Shown here piece by piece: positions 43,214 through 54,183 of a stretch of 64,000 nt of DNA (the first letter of the stretch is position 1; each line of letters begins with the position of its first letter). The stretch covers positions 62,001-126,000 of the forward strand of contig JANEZZ010002705.1 of assembly GCA_026122225.1 (NCBI GenBank). Reading direction: 5' to 3'. Under the pieces are notes generated by a model. That model did no database searches. It was not told the DNA's origin and saw only the letters and a list, made by a program, of their open reading frames with translations. The DNA comes from Heloderma charlesbogerti (taxonomy: Eukaryota; Chordata; Lepidosauria; Squamata; Helodermatidae). A program made the translations under genes and the position numbers.

Positions 43214-44539
43214 ATTGAGCAGAAGTACCACTGCCTTGTTGTGGCGAAGGGGCTTGCATAACTCAGTGAAGCCAATAGCTATGCCACGCAGGGCCACCCA
43301 AGACGAACAGGCCATGGCGGAGAGTTCTGACAAAATGTGGTCCACTGGAGAAGGAAACGGCAACCCACTCCAGTATTCTTGCCAAGAAAAACCCATGGAA
43401 CGTATCACAAGGCCAAAAGATATGATGCCGGAAGATGAGCCCCTCAGGTCGGAAGGTGTCCAATATACTACTGGGGAAGAGCAGAGGGAATTTCCAAGTA
43501 GCGCCAGAAAGAGTGAAGCGGCTGGGCCAAAGCTGAAAGGACACTCAGCTGTGGATGTGTCTGGTGGTGAAAAGAAAGTCAGATGCTGTAAAGAACAATA
43601 TTGTTTAGGAACCTGGAATGTCAGATCAATAAATCAAGGTAAGCTGGAGGTGGTCAAACATGAGATGGCAAGATTGAACATCGACATCTTGGGAATCAGC
43701 AAACTAAAATGGACAGGCATGGGCGAATTTAATTCAGGTGACCATTATATCTACTACTGTGGGCAAGAATCCCTTAGAAGAAATGGAGTAGCACTAATAA
43801 AGGGTGGGAAAAGCAGTACTGGGGTACAATCTCAAAAACGATAGAATGATCTCAGTACAAATCCAAGGCAAACCATTCAACATCACAGTAATTCAAGTCT
43901 ATGCCCCAGCCACTGAGGTTGATTGGTTCTATGAAGACCAACAACACCTTCTAGAACTAACACCAAAAAAAGATGTCCTCTTCATCATAGGGGATTGGAA
44001 TGCCAAAGTAGGAAGTCAAGAAATCACCGGGATAACAGGCAAGCATGGCCTTGGTGTACAAAATGAAGCAGGACAAAGGCTAATAGAGTTTTGCCAAGAG
44101 AACACACTGATCATAGCAAACACTCTTTTCCAACAGCGAAAAAGGCAACTCTACACATGGACATCGCCAGATGGTCAATATCGAAATCAGATTGATTATG
44201 TCCTTTGCAGCCAAAGATGGAGAAGCTCTATACAGTCAGTAAAAACAAGACCTGGAGCTGACTGTGGCTCAGATCATGAGCTGCTTCATGCAAAATTCAG
44301 GCTTAAATTGAAGAATGTCGGGAGAACCACTAAACCATTCAGGTATGACCTAAATCATATCCCTTATGAATATACAGTGGAGGTAAGGAATAGATTTAAG
44401 GGATTAGACCTGATAGACAGAGTGCCTGAGGAACTATGGACGGAGGTCCGTAACATTGTTCAGGAGGCAGCAACGCAATCCATCCCAAAGAAAAATAAAT
44501 GCAAGAAAGCAAAGTGGCTGTCTGATGAGGCTTTACACG

Positions 44540-45426
44540 TAGGGATGGCAGAGAATTTCTCCCCGAAACTTCGGGGGGCCGAGCGCCAACGTGTTCGGCC
44601 CCCCGAAGAAGTTTCGGGGAGAAATTCTCTGCACCCCCCGCACCCCCCCCCCGGGACAGAACTTACCTTTCCCGAATGTCCCTCCCGGCGGTGGGTCCTG
44701 GCGGTGGTTCGTCGGGTCTTCGTAAGGGGCGGGGGCGGCAGCCGATCTTTTGACCGGCTGCCGCCGCCACCATTCCAATAAAAGAAAAAAGAAAAAAACG
44801 CCCCCGTGATAGGCTACGTGACGATTAATGTAGCCTATCATGGCTAGATTTGCAAAGTCAGCTGTGATAGGTTACGTAAATCGTCACGTAGCCTATCACG
44901 GGTGACGTTAAAAAAAAAAAAAGCGCGTACGGCTAATGGCGGCCCCCATAGGGAGCCGCCATTCACGTTCCTTATTTGGTCGCTGTAGTCTATGTAAAGA
45001 TTACGTAGACTACAGCGACCAAATAAGGAACGCGAATGGCGGCTCCCTATGGGGGCCGCCATTTGCGTACGCGCTTTTTTTTTTTTTAAAGTCACCCGTG
45101 ATAGGCTACGTGACGATTCACGTAGCCTATCATGGCTGACTTTGCAAATCTAGCCGTGATAGGCTACGTTAATCGTCACGTAGCCTATCACGGGGGTGGT
45201 TTTTTTAAAAAACTTTTTATTTCACGGCCGGGCGAGGCGAGGCGCCTTCTCCCTGGCCTGAATTTCGGCCGGGTGAGGCGGGAAGCCTCCCCCCCAGCCT
45301 GAATTTCGGCCGGGCAAGGCAGGAAGCCTCCCCCCCCGGCCTGAACTTCGGGGAGAGAGCAGCGAAGCGCCTTCCCCCCACCGCCAAAAGCTGCAAGACC
45401 AGGTAAGTGACTTTCGTGCACCCCTA
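44540..45426. mobile_element. hAT-A element in BovB, 887 bp, T2 left / T1 right
   Basis: Duplications are TTTACACG (44532-44539) and TTTACAAG (45427-45434). It is close to the copy at 24438 throughout: GAGAATTTCTCCCCGAAACT hairpin, GAACTTACCTTTCCC donor, and a core (about 44805-45195) forming a palindrome centred near 45000 with the stems GTGATAGGCTACGTGACG, GGCGGCCCCCATAGGGAGCC and GTAGTCTATGTAAAGATTAC. The right T1 block has two GCCTCCCCCCC units and ACCAGGTAAGTGAC. Confidence 0.93.
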
Positions 45427-46889
45427 TTTACAAGTAGCTGAGGAAAGAAAGGAAGCGAAAAGCAAGGGAGAAAGGGGAAGATATATCCAAATGAATGCAG
45501 AGCTCCAGAGAATAAAAAGGGGAGACAAAAAGGCCTTCTTAAATGAACAATGCAAAGAAATCGAGGAAAACAATAGAATGGGAAAGACTAGAGATCTTTT
45601 CAAGAAAATCGGAGATATCAAGGGAACATTTTGTGCAATGTTGGGCATGATAAAGGACAAAGAAGGCAGGGACCTAAAAGAAGCAGATGAGATTAAGAAG
45701 TGGTGGAAAGAATACACAGAAGCACTATACAGGAAAGATCTTAATGTCCTTGATAGCCATGATAGTGTGGTCACTGAACTTGAGCCGGACATCCTAGAGA
45801 GTGAAGTCAAGTGGGCCTTAGGAAGGATCACTATCAACAAAGCTAGCGGGGAAGACAGTATTCCAGGTGAGCTATTTAAAATCCTAAAAGATGATGCTGT
45901 TAAAGTCCTGCACTCAATATGCCAACACATTTGGAACACTCAACAGTGGCCACAAGACTGGAAAAGTCAGTTTACATTCCAATTCCAAAGAAGGGCAATG
46001 CCAAAGAGTGTTCCAACTCCCATACAATTGCGCGCATTTCACATGCCAGCAAGGTCATGTTCAAAATCCTACAAGCTAGGCTTCAGCAGCATGTGAACCG
46101 AGAGCTACTGGAAGTACAAGCTGGATTTCAAAGAGGCAGAGGAACTAGAGATCAAATTGCCAACATTCACTGGATCATGGAGAAAGCTAGGGAATTCCAG
46201 AAAAAATGTCTATTTCTGCTTCATTGACTACGCTAACGCCTTTGATTGTGTGGATCACAACAAACTGTGGCAAGTTCTTAAAGAGATGGGAGTACCAGAC
46301 CACCTTACCTGTCTCCTGAGAAACCTGTATGAAGGTCAAGATGAAGCAACAGTAAGAACTGGGCATGGAACAACCGAGTGGTTCAAAATTGGGAAAGGAG
46401 TACCACAAGGCTGTATATTGTCACCCTGCTTATTTAACTTATATGGAGAGTACATCATGAGAAACACTAGGTTGGATGAATCGCAGGTCGGAATTAAGAT
46501 TGCCCAGAGAATTATCAACAACCTCAGATATGCAGACGATACCACCCTAATGACAGAAAGCAAAGAGAATCTAAAGAGCCTCTTGATAGGGGTGAAAATG
46601 AAGAGTGCAAAAGCTGGTTTGAAACTCAACATTAAAAAAACGAAGATCATGGCATCTGGCCCCATCACTTCCTGGCATATAGAAGGGGAAGAAATGGAAG
46701 CAGTGACAGATTTTATTTTCTTGGGCTCCAAGATCACCGCAGACAGTGACTGTAGGCATGAAATTAAAAGACGCTTGCTCATTGGGAGGAAAGCTATGGC
46801 AAACCTAGACAGCATAGTAAGAAGCAGAGACATCACCTTGCCGACAAAGGTCCATCTAATCAAAGCTATGGTTTTCCCAGTAGCAATGT

Positions 46890-47742
46890 TAGGGATGTAC
46901 GAAAGTCACTTACTTTTAACGAAATTTGATTCGTGGTGGGGGGGAGGCGCTCCATCCCTCCCCCCCCCAAATTCTGGCCGGGGGGGAGGCGCTCCGTCCC
47001 TCCACCCCTGAATCCTGGCCGGCCGGGCCCGCAAATGGCAGCGGCCATAGCCGCTGCGGTTTGCATCCCTGCAGTCAGCCGTGATAGGCTATGTAAATGT
47101 TTACGTAGCCTATCATGGCTGACTTAAAAAAAAAAAAGCACGTACGCAAATGGCGGCGCCCATGGGTGCCGCCATTTGTGTTCCTTATTTTGGCACATTT
47201 AGTCTAAGTAAACATTTAAGTAGACTACGGCAAAAAGAAGGGCAACGCTATTTGCGTTGCCCTTATTTTCGCCATAGTCTACGTAAATGTTTACGTAGAC
47301 TACACATGCCAAAATAAGGAATGGAAATGGTGGTGCCCATGGGCGCTGCCATTTGCATACACGCGTTTTGTTTTGTTTTTCAAAGTCAGCCATGATAGGC
47401 TACGTAAACATTTACGTAGCCTATCACGGTGTTTTTTAAAAATCTAGCCGTGATAGACTACGTAAATCTTTACGTAGCCTATCACGTTTGTTTGTTTTTG
47501 TTTTTTACTTGGAAATGATGGCGGCGGCGGCAGCCGGTCGGAAGACCGGCCGCCACCGCCGAACCGCCACCGAACCGCCGCCGAACCGCCGCCGGAGGGA
47601 CATTCCGCCAGGGACATTCGAGCATGGTAAGTCCCGTCCCGGGGGGGCAGGGGGCAGACCGTTTCTCCACCAATTTTGGGGGGCCGAATGCGGTGGCATT
47701 TGGCCTCCCCGAGATTCGTGGAGAAATTCTCTGACATCCCTA
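46890..47742. mobile_element. hAT-A element in BovB without target duplication
   Basis: It begins TAGGGATGTACGAAAGTC with ACTTACTTTT and ends TCTCTGACATCCCTA, a normal T1/T2 pair. The core (47080-47490) is mirror-symmetric about GCAACGCTATTTGCGTTGC near 47245. The flanks are AGCAATGT and CTTTGAAT, which do not match, and the BovB reading skips about 52 bases (compare the other BovB at 18075-18130). The right donor is CATGGTAAGTCCC. Confidence 0.9.
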
Positions 47743-48113
47743 CTTTGAATTGTGGTGCTGGAGAAGACTCTTACGAGTCCCCTGGACTGCAAGAAGGTCA
47801 AATCAGTCACTCCTAAAGGAAATCAACCCTGAGTGCTCATTGGAAGGACAGATACTGAAGCTGAAGGTCAAATATTTTGGCCACGTAATGCGAAGAGAAA
47901 ACTCCCTGGAAAAGACCCTGATGCTGGGAAAGACTGAAGGCAAAAGAGTAGGGGACAGCAGAGGACGAGATGGCTAGATAGCATCAGTGATGCAGTGAAT
48001 ATGGACTTGAACACGCTCCGGGAGAGAGCGCAGGACAGGAAGGCCTGGGTTGCTATGGTCCATGGGGTCACGAAGAGTCAGACACGACTGAATGACTGAA
48101 GAACAACAACAAA

Positions 48114-48235
48114 CTTGTATCAATACTGCTTTATGAACTGGGATGGAATAGGGAAGAATGGAGGAAAAGAGTTCAAGCAATTATCCACCACCAGCACTTA
48201 CTGTAGGAAAATGTAAAATGTATGGATTGTGGAGA
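48114..48235. other. No gene seen
   Basis: Short flank between BovB and hAT-E; nothing recognisable. Confidence 0.4.
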
Positions 48236-48472
48236 CCTCTTTTCTACAGGCTGCCACAGAGATTACTGTACAATGACAGACAGGACACCCATGAACCCTT
48301 CTCAGGCACCTCATGAGTAAGGTAAGCCGAAGAACCCCAAACCCAATCCATGAGAATTTCTCTGAAATTTCTCCTCCTTTGAAGTGATTTTTGAAAGCAG
48401 TTTGTTTTCTATCAAGTTGAATGAGAATGGTCGAAAAAAAAGTGGGAGAAATTTTCAGCACAGCATTAGTTA
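48236..48472. mobile_element. hAT-E right-end fragment
   Basis: AGTAAGGTAAGCCGAAGAAC, CCCAATCCATGAGAATTTC and the terminus AATTTTCAGCACAGCATTA match the right side of the complete copy at 39056. The left half is absent. Confidence 0.75.
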
Positions 48473-48792
48473 AGAGTGCTAGGCTGGGAGCAGGGAAATA
48501 TGAGGGCAAAGTCCTCCTCAGCTTTCCAAAGTAGAGGACTGCTGTCTGTGAGGTAGGACATTTGGCCACTGTGTTTTCAGTGCCCCTCTCTCAATGTGGT
48601 GGGAGCCCCTGATTCACCTTACTAGTGTCTGGTGGGTGCAGCAGCAGCAGCAGAGAGAGAAGATAGTTTAGTTTGCAAGTGCTGCAGCTGGAGGCCACCA
48701 TTTTAGGTCCACCATAATGTCTCAGGGCTCTGATGCAGCATTGCTCTGGAACAAAGCTATGACAGGGCCCCAGAGATATTGTGGGGGACATA
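48473..48792. other. No gene seen
   Basis: Contains GCAGCAGCAGCAG at about 48639; no coding or repeat assignment. Confidence 0.4.
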
Positions 48793-49648
48793 TAGGGGTG
48801 TACGAAACCCCGCTTACTTGGCTCTGCCAGGTTCTGCAGGTGGGGGGAGGCGCTCTGTCCCTCCCCCCGGAATCCTTTATGTGGGGGAGGCACTCTGTGA
48901 ATCCCCCCAGAATCCTGGCCAGCTGGCTCCACTCCACGGCCAAGCCGTGGAGCCGCTGGCTGGCTCCGGCCACCTGCAGCCGGACATCCAGCCGCTGGGC
49001 AGCCCTGCAGGGACGTAAATCACAGCTGTCATAGCCGCCGTCATTTGCATCCCTGCGGAGGCCATGATAGGCTACGTAAGTATTTACGTAGACTATCATG
49101 GTGGGGGGGGGGAACCCCAGCGTACGCAAATGGCGGTAGCCGCTGCCATTTGCATAGGCTGCGTTTTTTCCCCCTTGCTGTGATAGGCTATGTAAATATT
49201 TACGTAGCCTATCACGGTGGGGGGAAAAAACCCCAGTGTACGCAAATGGTGGCAGCTACCACCATTTGCGTACGCTGGGGTTCCCCCCACCAAGATAGTC
49301 TACGTAAATACTTACGTAGCCTATCATGGCCTCCGCAGGGACGCAAATGGCATCCCTGCATTAGCTGTGATAGGCTATGTAAGTATTTACGTAGCCTATC
49401 ACGGCTGAAGAAGGAGGAAGCGAATGGCGGCCGCAGGATGGCTGCCATTCACACAGCAGCGCAGATAGGAGCAGGTAAGTGCTCCGTTTTGCGCACCTTT
49501 CATGGGGTGGGGGCGGCGGGCACTTCATCCTGCGCGCCTTTCGTGGGTTGGGTGGGTGGGGGCTTCGTTCCGTGACAGTTTTTGGGGGGCTGAATGCACT
49601 GGCATTCGGCCTCACTGAGATCCGTCGCAGAATTCTCTGACATCCCTA
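48793..49648. mobile_element. hAT-A element, 856 bp, T1 left / T2 right
   Basis: Duplications are GGGACATA (48785-48792) and GGGAAATA (49649-49656). T1 end: TAGGGGTGTACGAAACCCC with CGCTTACTTGG. The core (49065-49410) is a chain of three GATAGGCTAYGTAARTATTTA stems separated by CAAATGGCGGTAGCCGCTGC-type stems, centred near 49190-49210 with CCCAGCGTACGCAAATGG / CATTTGCGTACGCTGGGG arms. The T2 block is shorter and ends GAGCAGGTAAGTGCTCC. Confidence 0.93.
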
Positions 49649-49656
49649 GGGAAATA

Positions 49657-50707
49657 AAATGGCTGGCACCAGCCAGTCAGGCTGTAGCACTGGTCAAAGG
49701 GGCACTGTGAGGACATTTAAGCTTGGGTGGCTGAAGCTGGCATTTTGAGTCAGTGACAGGCTCAAAAGTGGGCCCTCATGAGGTGTCAGGACATCAGCTG
49801 CCAGACAATTCTGACTCTTAATGCTGGGCCTGATTGTCATGCAGCTGACGTTGCCTTCCCAAACATGGCTGGGGCATGCTGGGAGTTGTAGTTTAACACT
49901 TCTGGATGGAACCAGGTTGGGAAGGACTTCAGTAGGTCCTTCAAGAAATGCAAATCAAAAGCCGCCTCAGGCCTGTGCGACTAAGTGTGGTCTTTTGGAT
50001 CCCAGAACATACATTGCCACCTCTCTTACTCATAACCAGCACCCTGCTGTTACAGTGGTATCCATCTGCTAAAGCTCTTCTTTGAAGAACGAAGATGCTC
50101 CATATCTTCAGAAGTGTTTTGTGCCAGTACCAGACCTGGCTTTCCATTGATTCACTTAGGTAAAAACTTAACCACACAACCCCTGTCCTACCATTCCCCT
50201 AAGATCCATAGTTCGCAGCTGACAGTCTCACTGAACATTAATAGACCTATTCTTGGGTGAGAGTAATTTCACAAAGCACCAGCACAATCCAGGCCAAGCT
50301 GACCTGGTTTATGACATCCCCATTCTTTTTTAAAGCTCTTCTTACAAAGCTTTTATCTTTGCAAAGACTGCGGCTGACCTAGGGCCACTTTGGGGTCAGC
50401 CAGAAGCAAACAATGTGGCTGGAGTTGCACCTTTTACAGCCTCTGCAAAAAAGACACAAGTAAGGTATCTGGATCTATGGTTTTCCACTCCAGCTGAATG
50501 GGGCTATCAGGAAGGGACAGCTTTGATTGAGGGAGAGTTGGCACTTGGAAAAGGCAGACCTGCCTCAGCTCTTCTGATGTCAGAATTGATTGTATCCTGC
50601 TACTAACTACATACAAGAACAGGGCTGTTCAAGCTGAAAGAAAGCCAGTAGCTCTTAAAACCAGGGCTGGCACCATAGAGCAGTTGTCAACAGCCTGAGC
50701 CTAAAAG
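49657..50707. other. No gene seen
   Basis: Unique-looking, moderately GC. ATGCTGGGAGTTGTAGTTTA at about 49878 is a piece found in old MITEs (compare 9131). Frames at 49821-50072 and 50415-50606 have no motif. Confidence 0.45.
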
Positions 50708-50977
50708 TAGGGATGGACGAAAGTCCCTTACCTGGTCCCGCAGCTGGCTTCACGGTGGGGGGGGCGCTCCATTCCTCCCCGCTGAAATTCTGGCCGGGGG
50801 GGAGGTGCCCCATCCCTCCGGCCGAAATTCTGGCTGGGGGGGAGACACCCCGTCCCTTCAGCCGAAATTCTGGCCGGGGGGGAGGCGCCCCATCCCTCCG
50901 GCCGCGAATCCTCTGCTCCTGCCGTTTGCGTCCCTGCAGTCAGCCGTGATAGGCTACGTAAATCTTTATGTAGCCTA

Positions 50978-51959
50978 TAGGGGTGGACGAAAGTCACTTA
51001 CCTGTCCTCGAAGGCCGTTCGCGGTGGGGGGGAGCGCTTCGCTGCTCCCCCCGCAAAGTTCAGGCCGGGGGGGAGGCTTCCCACCTCGCCCGGCCGAAAT
51101 TCAGGCCGGGGGGGAGGCTTCCCGCCTCGCCCGGCCGAAATTCAGGCCGGGGAGGAGGTGCCTCACCTCGCCCGGCCGCGAACGCGAAAGTAAAAAAACA
51201 AAACAAAAAAACACCCCCTGATAGGCTACGTGACGATTCACGTAGCCTATCACGGCTAGATCTGCAAAGTCAGCCATGATAGGCTACGTGAATTGTCACG
51301 TAGCCTATCACGGGTGACTTTAAAAAAAAAAAAAAAAAAGCGCATACGCGAATGGCGGCCCCCATAGGGAGCCGCCATTTGCGTTCCTTATTTAGTGGCT
51401 GTAGTCTACGTAAATGTTTACATAGACTACGGCGAAAATAAGGGCAACGCAAATAGCGTTGCCCTTATTTTCGCCGTAGTCTACGTAAACATTTACGTAG
51501 ACTACAGCCACCAAATAAGGAACGGGAAGGGCGGCTCCCTATGGGGGCCGCCACTATCCGTACACTCTTTTTTTTTTTTTTTTTAAGTCACCCGTGATAG
51601 GCTACGTGACGATTCACGTAGCCTATCATGGCTGACTTTGCAAATCTAGCCGTGATAGGCTACGTGAATCTTCACGTAGCCTATCAGGGGAAGTTTTTTT
51701 TTTTTTTCTTTCATTACAATGGCGGCGGCGGCAGCCGGTCAAAAGACCGGCTGCCGCTCCCGCCTCGCTCGAACACCCGCCGAACTGCTGGCCGGACCAG
51801 CCACCGGGAGGGACATTCGCAAAAGGTAAGTCCCGTCCCGGGGGGGTGTGCGGGGTGCGGGGGTGTGTGGAGGATTTCTCTCCGAAACTTGTTCGGGGGG
51901 CCGAACGCGTTGGCACTCGGCCCCCCGAAGTTTCAGGGAGAAATTCTCCGCCATCCCTA
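50978..51959. mobile_element. hAT-A element nested in hAT-A, 982 bp, most symmetric core
   Basis: Perfect duplications GTAGCCTA lie at 50970-50977 and 51960-51967, inside the outer element's hairpin. T1 left end with CACTTACCTGTCC, a GC block of four repeat units, then the core 51220-51689. The T2 block holds GGCAGCCGGTCAAAAGACCGGCTGCC and AAAAGGTAAGTCCC. The T2 hairpin is GAGGATTTCTCTCCGAAACTT...AAGTTTCAGGGAGAAATTC. Both donors are intact and face outward. Confidence 0.95.
51220..51689. repeat. Giant palindrome made of smaller palindromes
   Basis: The two halves are near-exact complements about a centre at 51451-51455 (AAATA). From the centre outward each arm has GGGCAACGC, the 30-bp palindrome GTAGTCTACGTAAA...TTTACRTAGACTAC (51401-51430 and 51476-51505), AAATAAGGAACG, the GGCGGCCCCCATAGGGAGCC stem, an A- or T-tract of about 17, GTGACTT, and two GATAGGCTACGTGA stems (51215-51315 and about 51593-51687). 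The central hairpin 51431-51475 has a perfect 20-bp stem. Folding can be one 235-bp stem or a row of about nine short ones. Confidence 0.92.
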
Positions 51960-52621
51960 GTAGCCTATCACGGCTGAATTGGGGGAAAAAAAAGCGCGTA
52001 CACAAATGGCGGCACCCATGGGCGCCGCCATTTGTGTTCCTTCTTTGGGCACATGTAGTCTACGTAGACATTTACGTAGACTACGGCGAAAATAAGGGCA
52101 ACGCAAATAGCGTTGCCCTTATTTTTACTGTAGTCTACGTAAATGTTTACGTAGACTACACATGCCCAAATAAGGAACGCAAATGGCGGTGCCCATGGGT
52201 ACTGCCATTTGCTTACACGCTTTTTTTTTCTCTCCAAAGTCAGCCATGATAGGCTACGTAAAGATTTACGTAGCCTATCACAGTGTTTTTTGAAAATCTA
52301 GCCATGATAGGCTACATAAATCTTTACGTAGCCTATCACGTTTGTTGTTGTTGTCTTTTTTTACACTTGGAAATGGCGGCGGCGGCAGCTGGTCGGAAGA
52401 CTGGCCGCCACCACCGCCGCTGCTGAACTGCCGCCGAACCGCCGCCGAACCGCCGCAGGGAGCCGCCGCCGCCAGGGACATTCAGCCAAGATAAGTCCCA
52501 TCCCGGGGGGTGGCAGGGGGGGTGGCGGACCATTTCTCCACCAATTTCCGGGGGCCGAATGCCTTGGCATTCGGCCTCCCAGAGATTCGTGGAGAAATTC
52601 TCCGACATCCCTACCTAAAAG

Positions 52622-52792
52622 TGGGCCCACCACCAAGAGTGCCATTGACTTCAAATGCTAGCTACCAGGGCTCAGAGGTTCTCACAACCCTCCTTTCTTC
52701 AGCAGTGGAGCCTGTGTAGCTGTGGCGGTGGTGACCATCACTTTATATTCCCTACAATGCCTCTGGGGACCTGACATAGGATCACTCCAGAG
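52622..52792. other. No gene seen
   Basis: Unique-looking flank. Confidence 0.4.
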
Positions 52793-53123
52793 TACAGATG
52801 CACAGATTTTGCTAAAACCATTCTTTAATCTTTCTGTGTTTCATAGCTTGTTGGGAATCTTCTGTTCCATCACCTGCTCATTGGTGGAAATGGATTTTTT
52901 AAGGGATGTATCAGAATTTTGTCCCACTTGTACAAGTGTGCATTTGTGCTAATGCATAAGTGCAAATTTACACAAATCCCTCCAGACGTTTTTTAAAAAA
53001 TGGTCCACAAGACCATGAAATCTGCATTACTCAGAAAAAGCTGGTCCACTGTGGAATCTGCAGGTCAGATTCATAAAAATCTGAACTCATTTGAATACAT
53101 TGTGGATTTCTCCAACATCCCTA
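52793..53123. mobile_element. hAT-D element, 331 bp
   Basis: It starts TACAGATGCACAGATTTTGC (GGG mutated) and ends TTTCTCCAACATCCCTA. Duplications are CTCCAGAG (52785-52792) and CACCAGAG (53124-53131). It shares CTTCTGTTCCATCACCTGCT and GCAGGTCAGATTCATAAAAA with the copies at 3472 and 4011. Confidence 0.82.
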
Positions 53124-53131
53124 CACCAGAG

Positions 53132-53509
53132 TGTCATGATGTTAGGACCCTGGAGGCATTGTAGGGGGGTTAAAATGGTGGGTGCTAGCAGCAGAGATTG
53201 TTAGTTAGACTAGCTTTTTGGGTGGTGCTCCTGCATAATGTGAGCAACACAAGGTAAGGGAAATAATAAAGGTGGGTGGGATAGGGCTGGGGTTCACTGT
53301 GTGTGATGGGGGACTACCAGAGGTGTCAGTAGCCCCACCAAACCTGGAGACAGCCCTACATAAAACTCTCATATACTCAGAAAACACCAGGAAGAGCATA
53401 ATAGCAGTGGGTGAAGACTGAGACCTAGATATTCAAACCATCAGGGCATGCTGATGTAAAGTAGTTTGCATGTACATGTAAGAGAGCTAAACCATTAATC
53501 TGTCCTAGC
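53132..53509. other. No gene seen
   Basis: Decayed sequence without assignable repeats. Confidence 0.4.
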
Positions 53510-53843
53510 TAGGGATGTATTGTCCACTGCTTGGAAATCCAGCCCTTTAGGGGTTTGACAGAGTTCCGCTGCCTGCCTGACTCAGCTTGCATTCCCTGAA
53601 CTCCAGGGACTTTTTGCAGATTTTGTAGTTGTTGTTAGGCCACAATTTGTTCAAATAGAGATTTGTGGAAATTGCACCTGTAATCTGTGCAAATTAAAGA
53701 ACATGGGAAATCTGCTAACTGGCCCAACTCCCTGCAGACCAAGTTGGGGGAGTTAACGGAACACGACCCAAAGTCCGGGGGACTGAGCCAATGAAAGCTC
53801 ATCAGGTTCCACCCCCTCCAGATGGATTCCCCTGACATCCTTA
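53510..53843. mobile_element. hAT-B element, 334 bp
   Basis: It starts TAGGGATGTATTGTCCACTG and ends GATTCCCCTGACATCCTTA. Duplications are GTCCTAGC (53502-53509) and GTCTTAGC (53844-53851). It has GCTTGGAAATCCAGCCCTTT, one AATTTGTTCAAATAG unit, AGACCAAGTTGGGGGAGTTA and CCACCCCCTCCAGATGGATT, as in the other hAT-B copies, with fewer internal repeats. Confidence 0.85.
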
Positions 53844-53851
53844 GTCTTAGC

Positions 53852-54183
53852 CCTGTTACCTGATAACATCCTGTGACAGATGTGTTGGCATGCATCATGG
53901 TACTGAAAACATTCAACCCAAAGCACCCTGGTTTTCATCAATGACATTGATTTATGTTATGCATTTAAATACTGTAATGTAAACAAGCAGCTTTGGAACC
54001 TCAAACATCTGCGTTGAAACTCTCCGGGTTGGTTTTTTTTTGGGGGGGGGCGATTTACCACAATCACAGAAATCGTAATAGGAGTGTATCCACAGTGAGG
54101 GCCAATTCACATAAACTGCTTCTGATTCACAATCAGAAGCAGTGTTCCACAAACTTCTGTGTCCTGGACAATCAAGGATTTTA
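53852..54183. other. No gene seen
   Basis: A GCTTCTGATTCACAATCAGAAGC palindrome lies at 54119-54141. Otherwise nothing recognisable. Confidence 0.45.

Larger units (their letters stand above)
43311..47977 (+). pseudogene. BovB ORF2 (endonuclease-reverse transcriptase), broken
   Basis: Endonuclease: GTWNVRSINQGKLEVVKHEM and YYCGQESLRRNGVALI in one frame to 43844, then in a shifted frame GDWNAKVGSQEITG, YTWTSPDG, NQIDYVLCS and GSDHELLHAKF, the C-terminal catalytic motifs. Linker: 45427 onward, KKAFLNEQCKEIEENNR. Reverse transcriptase: FIDYANAFDCVDHNKL, VPQGCILSPCLFNLYGEYIM and LRYADDTTLM; the YADD box is intact here. The C-terminus at 47750 has CWRRLLRVPWTARRSNQS. At least three frameshifts, a roughly 50-base loss and two hAT-A insertions disable it. 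Confidence 0.92.
43214..48113 (+). mobile_element. BovB (RTE) LINE, near full length, sense
   Basis: Pieces 43214-44539, 45427-46889 and 47743-48113 give about 3.2 kb. The 5' end begins around CACTGCCTTGTTGTGGCGAA, the same point as in the antisense copy. The 3' end has GGTCACGAAGAGTCAGACAC and GACTGAATGACTGAAGAACAACAACAAA. About 50 bases of the coding region are missing at the second hAT-A insertion. The two BovB copies are similar enough to align without doubt. Confidence 0.93.
50708..52613. mobile_element. hAT-A element, outer host of a nested hAT-A
   Basis: Perfect duplications CCTAAAAG lie at 50700-50707 and 52614-52621. T1 left end TAGGGATGGACGAAAGTCCC, CCTTACCTGG; the GC block has four diverged GGCCGGGGGGGAGGYGCCCC units. 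The core resumes after the nested copy with TAGCCTATCACGGCTG and continues to about 52345. The T2 block starts CTTGGAAATGGCGGCGGCGG; the right donor is mutated to AGATAAGT. Net length without the nested element and one repeat is about 916 bp. Confidence 0.93.
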
